15,584 nt of DNA from an uncultured Lachnospiraceae bacterium (GTDB lineage Bacteria > Bacillota > Clostridia > Lachnospirales > Lachnospiraceae): NCBI GenBank assembly GCA_910577065.1, contig CAJTLD010000042.1:1-15584 (forward strand), read 5' to 3'. Positions 1 to 8,475 of the stretch are shown here, piece after piece. A program made the translations under genes and the position numbers. The notes beneath the pieces were generated by a model. The model was not told the origin of the DNA and searched no databases. It was given only the letters and a program-made list of their open reading frames with translations. Positions within the stretch are counted from its first letter, which is position 1, and every line of letters begins with the position of its first letter.

Positions 1-112
1 GGGTTGTTTTTTTGTTCCGGGAGAAAAACGGACCAGAGTATACTTTTTTGAATATTCAAAATAGTTTGGAAATATATTAATTGTTTTGAATTGAAAATCT
101 TTTTGTATATAT

Positions 113-164
113 CTGTGTTGAGTTTTGGCTAAAAAAGAAAAATTGAATTATTTTCTCAACACAG
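113..164. repeat. 10-bp perfect inverted repeat upstream of the GH20 promoter
   Basis: CTGTGTTGAG at 113-122 is matched exactly by CTCAACACAG at 155-164, with a 32-base AT-rich spacer. No T-run follows either arm, so it does not look like a terminator. It lies about 12 bases upstream of the proposed -35 element, which would suit a regulator binding site. That role is inferred. Confidence 0.5.
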
Positions 165-175
165 CAATATGAAGA

Positions 176-203
176 TTGTATTTTTGTGAAATTGTGGTAC
201 TAT
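176..203 (+). promoter_or_regulatory. Putative sigma-A promoter of the GH20 gene
   Basis: TTGTAT (176-181), a 16-base spacer, then TACTAT (198-203) preceded by TG at 195-196 (extended -10). Transcription would start near 210 and give a leader of about 148 bases. The call rests on consensus match and position only. Confidence 0.4.
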
Positions 204-357
204 ATATTGCATAAAACCTTTATTGCCGTAAGGAGGGGCAAATCGCCGCACAGTTTTTGGGAATGCGGCAGAAGGATTATGAAAAATTGTAACGTGGTTT
301 TTTGGAGGGCGCGGAAAATGGAGGAGACGGGTTCTCCGCAGATTCAAAGGAGGAAGT

Positions 358-3300
358 ATGCAGGTAAAGAAAAGAGTGAAAAGAATTTGTGCCATGCTTT
401 TGGCTGTTTGCCTGACGATTACAGCGGGTGGAGCAGGAAACATAAAGGCACAGGCGGCAGAGAAAGCGTCGAGGTATACGAATATGGCGCGTATGGCGGG
501 TGTTACGGCAACGTCTGACAGTACGGAAAATAGCAGCTTGACAGCAGACAAGGCAATCGACGGGGATACGGTAAACCGGCCGTCGCGCTGGTCAAGCGCA
601 AATGATGAAGAAAACCATGCGCATTGGCTGATGCTTGCGTTCCCGCAGGAAATTAAGGCGTACAGCGTACAGATTTATTGGGAGCAGAGAAATGCGGAAA
701 TTTATGAAGTGGAATCATCCCTGGACGGAGAAAGCTGGCAGACGATTCAGCGGTTTGAGCAGATCCCTGCCGACAAGCATCAGGAAATCGTGTTCGACGA
801 AGCGGTTACTATGAAGTATATCCGTTTGAGGACTGAAAAGATGTGCATCGATCAGAATGTAGACGTGATGTTTTTGTATTACCAGAATGTGTCGCTGTAT
901 GAGTTTGAAGTATACGGCGAACTGGCGCCAACCTACCATATCGAGATTCAGAACGTGGCCAGAAAAGAAGGCGTCACAGCTTCGGCAGATACTTCGGAAC
1001 CGGAGTCACTCTCGCCGGACAAAGTGATTGACGGCGATACGGTGACAAGGACATCCCGCTGGTCCAGTGAAAATAACTGGGAGGATAATAATCACTGGAT
1101 ATGCCTGGCATTTCCGCAGGTGGAACGTATTCACAGCGTAAAATTGTTCTGGGAACAGACAAATGCCGAAATATATGCCATAGAAGGCTCTATGGATGGG
1201 GAAAACTGGCAGATTATTAAGAAAATGGAGCAGATGCCCGAGGATACGGAACAGGAAATTGCGTTTGACGAGCCTGCCACGTTGAAATATCTTCGATTAA
1301 GGACCGAAAAAATGAATGTGGATCCGGACGTCAATGTGATGTTCCAGTATTACCAGAACGTATCCCTTTACGAGATAGAGGTATACGGGGAAGTCCGTGT
1401 GGAAGACCGCCCGGTGATTAATTTATCCCGGATCAAAGGTGTCGTAGCGACATCTGACAGCAATGAAAAGCCGGAACTTCCTGCAGAGCTTGCGATTGAC
1501 GGGGATACCAGTTACAAATCCCGCTGGTCGAGCGCAAATGACTGGGAAAACCACAACCACTGGATCCAGCTTGAATTTCCGCTGGCCATACAGGCGCAGT
1601 CGGCGACTGTTTTGTGGGAGAAATGCAATGCGGAAATTTATGCGTTGGAGTATTCCCAGGATGGGGAAAACTGGACGTTAATCCGCGGTTTTGATACCAT
1701 ACCCGATCCTCTGGCGCAGGAAATTATATTTGACGAGATAATTTCCATGAAATATATCCGCCTGCGTACGGAAAAAATGTGCACGGATGAAAACGTGGAT
1801 ATCTATTTCCCGTATCATCAGAACGTATCTATTTATGAATTTGAAGTTTACGGGGAAGATCCTTACAAAGAATTTAATGCGGTTGTAGCGGATTTGGAGG
1901 CGTCGGTAATAGAAACAAATGAAGACGGCGGCAGGAGCCTTCCCGCGCCGCACGTACCGGAAGGTTATGAGATTTCGCTGATGGGAGCGGATTATGAGCA
2001 GGTGATCGGCGACGACGGTACGATATACGATACGATTGAAGACAAGACGGTTACGGTAGGATATCTTGTTTCCAAGGACGGCTACAGCGCAGAGAGCGCC
2101 CCGTTTGAATTACAGGTGCCGGCGTCTGTGGAACCGCTTGTACAGGAACCGAACGCAAGGCCGTCCGTTATTCCGGAAATTGCCGAATGGCGCGGCAGTA
2201 CGGGGAATTTTACCGCGGCAGAGGGAGCGCGGATTGTACTTGGCAGTTCGGCGCTTTTGGATGTGGCAAACGAATTTGCAGCAGATTATAAAGATATTAC
2301 CGGGAACGCCATTTCTGTAGTGGAAGGCGCGGAAGCTGACGTGCGAAGCGGAGATTTTTATCTGGGACTGTCCGCGCAGACAAACGGGCTGGGGGAAGAA
2401 GGATATTTCTGCCAGGTGACGGACAAAGCCGCCCTTTACGGGGAAGATCCGGTTGGCGTATACTGGGGCACGCGCAGTCTTTTGCAGATTTTAAAGCAGA
2501 CAGGGAATAAAATTCCCAGAGGCGAAATGCGCGATTATCCGAAGTATGAGGTGAGGGGATTTGGAATCGACGTCGGGCGCCAGACCATTTCTTTAAACAT
2601 GCTGACTGAAATTGCTAAAACTATGTCCTGGTACAAGATGAACGATTTGTCCGTACATTTAAACGATAACGAAATTTTAGGCTATTCCGGCAAAGACGAT
2701 ACGGTAGAACATGCTCTGACGGCGTATTCGGGCTTTCGGCTTGAGTCTTCTATCCAGAACAGCGAAGGCAAAAAGCTGACGAGTGAAGATATGTTCTATA
2801 CGAAAGACGGGTTCCGTGATTTTATCCAGGATTCCCGCAAAATCGGCGTCCATATTACGCCGGAAATTGACAGCCCGGCGCATTCGCTGGCGATTACAAA
2901 GGTATTTCCGGAATATGCTTTTCAGACGGCGCCGCATGCGGTGGATCAGATTGATTTAAGCCAGCCGGGCGCGGTGGAGCAGATGGTAAGCCTGTACGAA
3001 GAATATATCGGCGGCGAAAATCCGGTATTTGATCGGGATACGACCGTGCATATCGGTATGGACGAATACTTCGGCAACGGTGAAAATTACCGCCAGTACG
3101 GCAATACGTTAATTGATCTGTTAGACAAAAGGACAGTGCGTATGTGGGGCAGCTTAAGCAATATCAGGGGTGCGACCAAGGTGTCCAATGAGGACGTGCA
3201 GATGAATATCTGGCATACCATGTGGGCGAACCCGAAGGATATGTACGATCAGGGATATGGTTTGATTAACTCGCAGAACCGCTGCCTGTATATTATCCCC

Positions 3301-5640
3301 GGCGGCGGATGGGATTACCTGGAACCGGACGCTCTGTACGAAGAGTGGATTCCGAACCTGTTTGTAGATTCCCAGAACAACAAGATTACCTACAATATCC
3401 CGGCTTATTCCAAGCAGATGTTAGGCGGAGCTTACCATATGTGGCACGATTTGTCCGGAAACATTGATTACGGGCTGACGGAATCCGATTCCTTTGACCG
3501 TTTCTATCAGCCGCTTCCTGTTATCAGCGAAAAGCTGTGGGCCGAAGGGCAGGACAAGACATATGAAGAATTGACGGAAACGGCCGAAAAAACAGGTTTA
3601 GCGCCAAACAGCAACCCGTATGCCAAAGCAAAATCCCAAACGCCGGTTATATTAAAATATGACTTCGACGAAGAACTTTGCAAGGACAGTTCCGGCAACG
3701 GTTACGACGCGGTTTCGTTTACCGGGGAAACGGCGCAGGGAAAACGCGGCAGCGCCCTTGTATTGGACAACGGCACGGCCGTTACAACGCCGCTTGACAT
3801 TTTAGGGCCGGATTATACCGTGTCCTTCTGGATAAACCGCAGGGAAAATGCAAAAGACGGCGAACAGATTTTGTTTGAAGCAAATTCGACTCCGTACGGC
3901 AAAGAAGGCTCTGAGGAAATGTGCCATACATACCAGTTTAAGGCAGTGCAGAAAGAGACCGGAAAAGTCGGGTTTTCCAGGGAAAATTATGATTATTCCT
4001 TTGATTATACGCTTCCGGAGGGAGAATGGGTTTACCTGACAGTAGAAGGAAAGCAAAATATTACAAAGCTGTACGCAAACGGCGAATTGGTATCCACGCT
4101 CGGATCCGACGCTACCTGGGAAACGTACGCTACGTTCCCGTTCCCATTAAAGCGGATAGGTTCCGGGGAAAACGGTTTTGAAGGCATGATTGACAAGCTT
4201 ACCGTAACGGACGGTACGATATCCCTTACGGCGGATCCGACGGCTTTGAAAGAAAAGCTTGAGGAAGCAAAGGCCATTCCTGCGGACGATTATACAAAAG
4301 ACAGTTATGATGTGCTTGCTGCAGCGATAGAACGCGCAGAGGACGCGGCAGACGGCATCGATTTGTTCCAATTTGAAGCAGACGAACTGACGGAGGCGCT
4401 TTCCGCGGCGATCGAAGGGCTGGTAAAACGCGATATACTGCAGGAAGCCGTTGATGCGGCGGAAGCGGCAAAAGAAGCGGCAAAAGCAGCCAGCCAGGCG
4501 GCGGCAGACGCGCAGGGCAAGGCGGAGGAAGCTCAGGAGAAAGCAGAAGAAGCGGCAGGCACGGCGGAAGATGCGGCAAGAGAGGCGAACGCGGCAGAGA
4601 CGGCGGCAAAAGCAGCCCAGGAAAAAGCCGATGAAGCAAAACAGGCGGCCCAGGCGGCCCAGGAAGCAGCCGGCGCAGACTCTGCAGCGGCCATAGACGC
4701 CAAGGAAAAAGCAAAAGCAGCTCAAGAAGCGGCAGACCAGGCGAAATCAGAGGCAAAGGATGCCAAAGATAAAGCCGAAACAGCGGCGTCCGCGGCAAAA
4801 ACCTCCCAGGATGCCGCCGATACCGCCAAAACAGAAGCCCAGGCGGCAGCCAGGGCGGCAAAGGAAGCAAAGGATGCCGTCGATCTTGCAAAAGAAGACG
4901 CGGTTGCGGCAAAAAATGCAGCGACAGCGGCGCAGTCTAAGGCGGAAGAAGCGCGGATTGCCACGGAACGCGCGCAGCTGGAAGCAGAAAATGCAAAACA
5001 GGTGGCGCTTGCAGCTAAGGAAGCGGCAGCGGCAACGGTAACGGCAGCTCAGGCGCTTGCCAATTTAGCGGATCTTGCGGCGTCTAACGCTAAGCTTCAG
5101 GCAGACAGAGCCGTGGAGGCAAAAGAGGCGGCGGCCGAGGCGGCAAGGCGTGCCGAAGCAGCCCAAAAAGAAGCGCAGGAATTGTTAAAACAGGCAAAAG
5201 AAGAAGCAAACGCAAGGCTTTTAGAAGCACAGCAGCTGCTTATTCAGGCACAGAAGGAAGCCCAGGATAAGCTTGCGGCTGCGCAGCAGGCGCGCGAGGA
5301 ATCGGCAAAATTGGCGCAGGATATGGCGAATCTCTTTGGGATTACGAAGTTTAAGGAGTCAAGAGTCGGTATCCGCTCATTGAAAGGCGCGAAGCAGTCG
5401 GCGACTGTGACATGGAAGAAAACAGAAGGGGCAGACGGCTATGTAATCTGCTACGCTGCAAAGTCCTGTTTTGAAAAAGCAAAAACGGTCCGGGTAAAAG
5501 GAAGCGCGAAAACGGCGAAAGCCATCCGAAAATTAAAGAGTAAACAGACCTACTATGTAAAGGTCAAAGCTTACCGGAACGTGAATGGAACGACAATTTA
5601 CAGCAAATACAGCGCAAAGAAAAAAGTAAAAGTGAAATAA
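358..5640 (+). CDS. Secreted multidomain GH20 glycosidase (beta-N-acetylhexosaminidase family)
   Basis: This 1760-residue exported enzyme probably removes terminal N-acetylhexosamine, or releases lacto-N-biose, from host glycans such as mucin. The start ATG follows AAAGGAGG by 5 bases. A signal peptide (basic start, hydrophobic core about 12-24) is probably cut after AQA at residue 33. Three homologous F5/8 type C (CBM32-like) modules cover about 42-188, 199-345 and 355-500, followed by a beta-rich linker (502-595), a GH20b-like domain (about 600-725) and the GH20 barrel (about 730-1075). The barrel carries HIGMDEYFG with the expected catalytic pair D902-E903. A LamG-like domain (1098-1285), a FIVAR-like module (1296-1360), an Ala-rich helical stretch (1362-1655) and a Lys-rich Fn3-like domain (1669-1760) follow. 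I see no LPXTG motif or S-layer homology repeat, and the signal has no good lipobox. The family assignment is firm, but the substrate (hexosaminidase or lacto-N-biosidase) cannot be read from sequence alone. The gene is monocistronic, with its own promoter and terminator. Confidence 0.92.
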   Translation: MQVKKRVKRICAMLLAVCLTITAGGAGNIKAQAAEKASRYTNMARMAGVTATSDSTENSSLTADKAIDGDTVNRPSRWSSANDEENHAHWLMLAFPQEIKAYSVQIYWEQRNAEIYEVESSLDGESWQTIQRFEQIPADKHQEIVFDEAVTMKYIRLRTEKMCIDQNVDVMFLYYQNVSLYEFEVYGELAPTYHIEIQNVARKEGVTASADTSEPESLSPDKVIDGDTVTRTSRWSSENNWEDNNHWICLAFPQVERIHSVKLFWEQTNAEIYAIEGSMDGENWQIIKKMEQMPEDTEQEIAFDEPATLKYLRLRTEKMNVDPDVNVMFQYYQNVSLYEIEVYGEVRVEDRPVINLSRIKGVVATSDSNEKPELPAELAIDGDTSYKSRWSSANDWENHNHWIQLEFPLAIQAQSATVLWEKCNAEIYALEYSQDGENWTLIRGFDTIPDPLAQEIIFDEIISMKYIRLRTEKMCTDENVDIYFPYHQNVSIYEFEVYGEDPYKEFNAVVADLEASVIETNEDGGRSLPAPHVPEGYEISLMGADYEQVIGDDGTIYDTIEDKTVTVGYLVSKDGYSAESAPFELQVPASVEPLVQEPNARPSVIPEIAEWRGSTGNFTAAEGARIVLGSSALLDVANEFAADYKDITGNAISVVEGAEADVRSGDFYLGLSAQTNGLGEEGYFCQVTDKAALYGEDPVGVYWGTRSLLQILKQTGNKIPRGEMRDYPKYEVRGFGIDVGRQTISLNMLTEIAKTMSWYKMNDLSVHLNDNEILGYSGKDDTVEHALTAYSGFRLESSIQNSEGKKLTSEDMFYTKDGFRDFIQDSRKIGVHITPEIDSPAHSLAITKVFPEYAFQTAPHAVDQIDLSQPGAVEQMVSLYEEYIGGENPVFDRDTTVHIGMDEYFGNGENYRQYGNTLIDLLDKRTVRMWGSLSNIRGATKVSNEDVQMNIWHTMWANPKDMYDQGYGLINSQNRCLYIIPGGGWDYLEPDALYEEWIPNLFVDSQNNKITYNIPAYSKQMLGGAYHMWHDLSGNIDYGLTESDSFDRFYQPLPVISEKLWAEGQDKTYEELTETAEKTGLAPNSNPYAKAKSQTPVILKYDFDEELCKDSSGNGYDAVSFTGETAQGKRGSALVLDNGTAVTTPLDILGPDYTVSFWINRRENAKDGEQILFEANSTPYGKEGSEEMCHTYQFKAVQKETGKVGFSRENYDYSFDYTLPEGEWVYLTVEGKQNITKLYANGELVSTLGSDATWETYATFPFPLKRIGSGENGFEGMIDKLTVTDGTISLTADPTALKEKLEEAKAIPADDYTKDSYDVLAAAIERAEDAADGIDLFQFEADELTEALSAAIEGLVKRDILQEAVDAAEAAKEAAKAASQAAADAQGKAEEAQEKAEEAAGTAEDAAREANAAETAAKAAQEKADEAKQAAQAAQEAAGADSAAAIDAKEKAKAAQEAADQAKSEAKDAKDKAETAASAAKTSQDAADTAKTEAQAAARAAKEAKDAVDLAKEDAVAAKNAATAAQSKAEEARIATERAQLEAENAKQVALAAKEAAAATVTAAQALANLADLAASNAKLQADRAVEAKEAAAEAARRAEAAQKEAQELLKQAKEEANARLLEAQQLLIQAQKEAQDKLAAAQQAREESAKLAQDMANLFGITKFKESRVGIRSLKGAKQSATVTWKKTEGADGYVICYAAKSCFEKAKTVRVKGSAKTAKAIRKLKSKQTYYVKVKAYRNVNGTTIYSKYSAKKKVKVK
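481..1857 (+). repeat. Three tandem F5/8C-encoding repeats inside the GH20 gene
   Basis: Units begin at about 481, 952 and 1420, periods of 471 and 468 bases. Each encodes about 147 residues with the shared landmarks AIDGDT or VIDGDT, SRWSS, NAEIY, LRTEKM, YQNVS and EVYGE. The copies are similar in protein sequence but well diverged in DNA, so the duplication is not recent. These modules are expected to bind sugars next to the catalytic domain. Confidence 0.85.
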
Positions 5641-5654
5641 AACGCCAGTTGAAA

Positions 5655-5691
5655 GCGGGTGGAGGGCAAAACGTCCTCCGCCTGTTTTTTT
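5655..5691 (+). terminator. Rho-independent terminator of the GH20 gene
   Basis: The stem pairs 5655-5665 with 5675-5685: a GGAGG/CCTCC core extended outward by G-U and G-C pairs, with loop bases 5666-5674. A run of seven T follows at 5685-5691. It begins 15 bases after the GH20 stop codon. Confidence 0.85.
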
Positions 5692-5748
5692 GGGTAATTT
5701 TGGCAATGGGCCTGAGCCGGGCGGAAGTTGTGGGAGGAAAATAAATGG

Positions 5749-5777
5749 TTGCTATTTTAAATTTTATTATGTAAACT
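5749..5777 (+). promoter_or_regulatory. Putative sigma-A promoter of the chemotaxis receptor operon
   Basis: TTGCTA (5749-5754), a 17-base spacer and TAAACT (5772-5777), lying between the GH20 terminator and the receptor gene and leaving a leader of about 55 bases. I see no flagellar (sigma-28/sigma-D type) promoter match here. Confidence 0.4.
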
Positions 5778-5838
5778 ATATCTATATGTAAAAATGCTTT
5801 TATGAGCGACGCAAAAGAAATACCGAGAGGAGAGTTAT

Positions 5839-7539
5839 ATGAAAAAAGCAATCAATCAATCGTTACTGACCCTGATTTTAAACGGGATTTCCATCCTTAC
5901 CCTGATTTTGATGGTGATATCCCTGATTTCCTATAGCGGGGCCAGTAAAAAGCTGGAGACGGCCAATGAAAACCGTTTTCTGCTGACTTATAACGCAAAC
6001 CGTTTTATGAACGGTTCCGCTTATCTGACAAACGAGGTGCGTGCATTTGCCGCAACGGGGGACAAAGCGCACTACGACAATTACTGGAATGAAATCAATA
6101 ATCTGAAAAACCGGGATTTGGGCGTAGAAGCCATGCAAAAGATCGGGATAACCGAAGACGAGCAGGGCATGATCGATGAAATGTCGGGTCTTTCCAACCA
6201 GTTGGTGCCGTTGGAAGAGGAAGCCATGGAAAACGTACAGTCCGGACGGATGCAGCAGGCTCTGGATTATGTTTATGGAAAAGAATACCAGGACGCCATT
6301 ACCAAAATCAACGCGTTAAAGGAACAGTTTTTGGAAGCCCTTGATACCAGATCCCTGGCGTCCGTACAGGAATTGACCGCACTGTTAAACCGGATTAAAA
6401 CATTTATGTTTGCCGCTTTGATTTTGATAGCGTTGATGCAGCTTATGAATATGATTGTTGTAAGAAGGCAGCTGCTGCGCCCGGTGCTTGCTATCCGGGA
6501 TCAGATGGTAGAGATTTCAGGCGGGAATCTTTCGGCCGGGTTTGCGCTGCAGCCGGATACGTCTGAAGTCGGCATGCTGGTGCAGTCAATCCATGAAACC
6601 AAACATGAACTGAAGAAATACATAGGCGATATTGATTACAAACTGAAACAGATGGCGTCCGGAAATATGGATCTGGCAATCGAGAGCGATTACCGCGGCG
6701 AATTTCTGCCAATCCAGGAAGCGATGCGTGAAATTTTGGATGCGCTGAATGAAACGCTGCTGCAAATCAATATTACTTCCAGCCGGGTATCCAAAGAAGC
6801 CCAGAGGATGTCAAATGAAGCGCAGACGCTTTCCCAGGGGGCAATTGAGCAGGCGTCCGCCGTAGAACGCCTTTCTGAAAGTATCCATGAACTTTCCGGG
6901 CAGGTAGACAGTACCTCGGCGGACGCCGAAGAGGCAAGGGAATCTACAACAGACGCGGCCGAGCAGCTTGCGGTCTGCAATCAGAAAATGCAGGATTTAA
7001 AAGTAGCTATCGGGGATATTTCCAAAGCTTCGCAGAAAATCGGGGGCATCATAAAAACGATTGAAGATATTTCATTCCAGACGAATATTCTGGCGCTCAA
7101 TGCCGCCGTGGAAGCCGCGCGTGCCGGGGAAGCGGGAAAAGGGTTTGCTATTGTGGCGGATGAGGTGCAAAGCCTTGCAATTAAGAGTTCCGCAGCAGCG
7201 AAAGATATTACCGGGCTGATTGAAAATTCCATTCAGCTGGTGGAGCAGGGGGCGGATTTGTCTGTCGCTACAACGGAATCTCTGGCAACGGGCGTGTCAG
7301 GCGCGCAGAAATCAACCCAACTGGTAGAGCGGATTGCGGAATCTGCCATGCAGCAGTCGCAGTCATTGCGGGAACTGACAAACGGAATGTCGCAGATTTC
7401 GCAGGTTGTACAGCTCAATGCAGAGACGGCGGAAACTACGGCGTCGGCGGCGGGAGAACTCAACGGGGATGCGGAAGAACTGCAGAAGGCGGTGTTAAGG
7501 TTTCGGTTAAGGAAATCCATATCGGACAGAAAGGCATAG
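5839..7539 (+). CDS. Methyl-accepting chemotaxis protein
   Basis: A 566-residue membrane chemoreceptor that would signal through CheW and CheA. Membrane segments lie at about 10-33 and 190-209. Between them is an all-helical extracellular sensor of about 155 residues, resembling four-helix-bundle sensors. A HAMP domain follows TM2 (about 210-260) and a second HAMP-like unit is visible at about 265-312 (MASGNMDLAI). The cytoplasmic signalling hairpin holds the invariant tip around residues 410-445 (TNILALNAAVEAARAGE, then GFAIVADEV). The C-terminus ends in a basic tail with no CheR-binding pentapeptide of the NWETF type. The start ATG has a GAGGAG-type site a few bases upstream. The ligand is unknown. 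The next gene starts 6 bases after its stop, so the two are probably cotranscribed. Confidence 0.95.
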   Translation: MKKAINQSLLTLILNGISILTLILMVISLISYSGASKKLETANENRFLLTYNANRFMNGSAYLTNEVRAFAATGDKAHYDNYWNEINNLKNRDLGVEAMQKIGITEDEQGMIDEMSGLSNQLVPLEEEAMENVQSGRMQQALDYVYGKEYQDAITKINALKEQFLEALDTRSLASVQELTALLNRIKTFMFAALILIALMQLMNMIVVRRQLLRPVLAIRDQMVEISGGNLSAGFALQPDTSEVGMLVQSIHETKHELKKYIGDIDYKLKQMASGNMDLAIESDYRGEFLPIQEAMREILDALNETLLQINITSSRVSKEAQRMSNEAQTLSQGAIEQASAVERLSESIHELSGQVDSTSADAEEARESTTDAAEQLAVCNQKMQDLKVAIGDISKASQKIGGIIKTIEDISFQTNILALNAAVEAARAGEAGKGFAIVADEVQSLAIKSSAAAKDITGLIENSIQLVEQGADLSVATTESLATGVSGAQKSTQLVERIAESAMQQSQSLRELTNGMSQISQVVQLNAETAETTASAAGELNGDAEELQKAVLRFRLRKSISDRKA

Positions 7540-7545
7540 TTTTAC

Positions 7546-8475
7546 ATGGTAAAAGCTACGCAGGACAGAACTCATTTATGGAATATGGCGGAAGGGTGCA
7601 GGCTTTGCCCGCGGGAGTGCATGGCAGATCGGATACATGGAGAAAAGGGCTATTGCGGTATGCCGATGGATCTTACCGTAGCGAGGGCTGCGCTCCATTT
7701 CTGGGAAGAACCGTGTATTTCCGGGGAAGGGGGCTCCGGGACAGTCTTTTTTTCAGGCTGCGCGCTTCGGTGCGTATTCTGCCAGAACCACGAAATTGCG
7801 TCGGGTGCGGCAGGGAAACGGATAGGCCGGGAACGGCTTGCGGAAATATTTTTAGAACTGCAGGAAAAGGGAGCGGAAAATATAAACCTTGTGACGGCAG
7901 GGCATTTCCTTCCATGGATTGTCCCTGCGCTTGAGGCGGCTAAGGCGCAGGGGCTTACGCTTCCGGTGGTGTATAATACGGGCGGCTATGAAAAACCGGA
8001 AGCGCTGCGCCTGCTCGATGGCCTTGTGGATATCTGGCTGCCGGATTATAAGTATCGGGACAGCGCGCTGGCAAAACGGTATTCCAACTGTGCGGATTAC
8101 CCCGGGCGGGCAGGCGGGGCGATAGCAGAAATGGTACGCCAGGCAGGCGCGCCTGTTTTTGACGGCAGGGGCATGATGAAAAGAGGCGTTATCGTCCGCC
8201 ATTTAGTTCTTCCGGGCTGTGTGAGGGACAGTAAGGATGTGCTGGATTATTTGTATGACACATGGAAAGAGCGGATATGGGTCAGTATTTTAAGCCAGTA
8301 TACGCCGCTTGGTAGTGCGGGGGATTATCCGGAACTGGGGCGGAAGGTTACCGGTTTGGAATACGGGGAAGTGGTAGATTATGCTTGTTTTCTGGGGATG
8401 AAGCAGGTATATATCCAGGAAGGGGACTGTGCCGGGGAAAGCTTTATTCCGGCGTTCGACGCTACCGGGGTTTAG
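7546..8475 (+). CDS. PflX-like radical SAM protein (COG1313 type)
   Basis: A 309-residue radical S-adenosylmethionine protein related to pyruvate formate-lyase activating enzymes. The radical SAM cluster motif CxxxCxxC is present as C72, C76 and C79 in GCALRCVFCQN. An N-terminal cysteine group (C18, C21, C25, C37), spaced as in PflX-type proteins, may hold a second metal or iron-sulfur site. INLVTAGHF (about 106-114) matches the conserved region that reads close to NLVTPTH in relatives. The physiological substrate of this family is not established to my knowledge. No pyruvate formate-lyase gene is adjacent, so a PflA role is not supported. The ATG lies 6 bases after the chemoreceptor stop with only a weak AAAGG site, which suggests translation coupled to that gene. 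Confidence 0.85.
   Translation: MVKATQDRTHLWNMAEGCRLCPRECMADRIHGEKGYCGMPMDLTVARAALHFWEEPCISGEGGSGTVFFSGCALRCVFCQNHEIASGAAGKRIGRERLAEIFLELQEKGAENINLVTAGHFLPWIVPALEAAKAQGLTLPVVYNTGGYEKPEALRLLDGLVDIWLPDYKYRDSALAKRYSNCADYPGRAGGAIAEMVRQAGAPVFDGRGMMKRGVIVRHLVLPGCVRDSKDVLDYLYDTWKERIWVSILSQYTPLGSAGDYPELGRKVTGLEYGEVVDYACFLGMKQVYIQEGDCAGESFIPAFDATGV

Larger units (their letters stand above)
1..357. other. AT-rich upstream region and GH20 leader
   Basis: No credible gene is visible here. The first ~210 bases are very AT-rich and contain a T-run at 6-13, a 10-bp inverted repeat (113-164) and a promoter-like pair (176-203). The following ~148 bases would be an untranslated leader of the glycosidase at 358. 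The leader has short inverted repeats: TTGCC/GGCAA (223-227/237-241) flanking a ribosome-binding-like AAGGAGG (230-236) that has no start codon close behind it, GCCGCA/TGCGGC (245-250/264-269) and GGAGA/TCTCC (323-327/333-337). The open frame running through the leader in another frame overlaps the start of the glycosidase and looks like no known protein. I recognise no riboswitch class. Confidence 0.55.

Noticed and set aside
186..518. 110-codon frame across the GH20 leader
   Set aside because: It overlaps the signal peptide region of the GH20 gene out of frame, has poor start signals and no recognisable product.
4147..4912. Long minus-strand frames (192 and 228 codons) within the GH20 gene
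   Set aside because: They are shadows of the Ala-rich helical region; their Leu/Pro or Cys/Arg bias follows directly from the GC-rich Ala codons of the true strand.
4441..5320. Ala-rich stretch considered as a possible frameshift or low-complexity artefact
   Set aside because: The frame stays open, with helix-forming AKEAAKAA-like patterns, and runs straight into a good Fn3-like domain, so the reading is real.
5878..7520. Several minus-strand frames opposite the chemoreceptor gene
   Set aside because: They are fragmentary and antisense to a strongly conserved receptor coding region.
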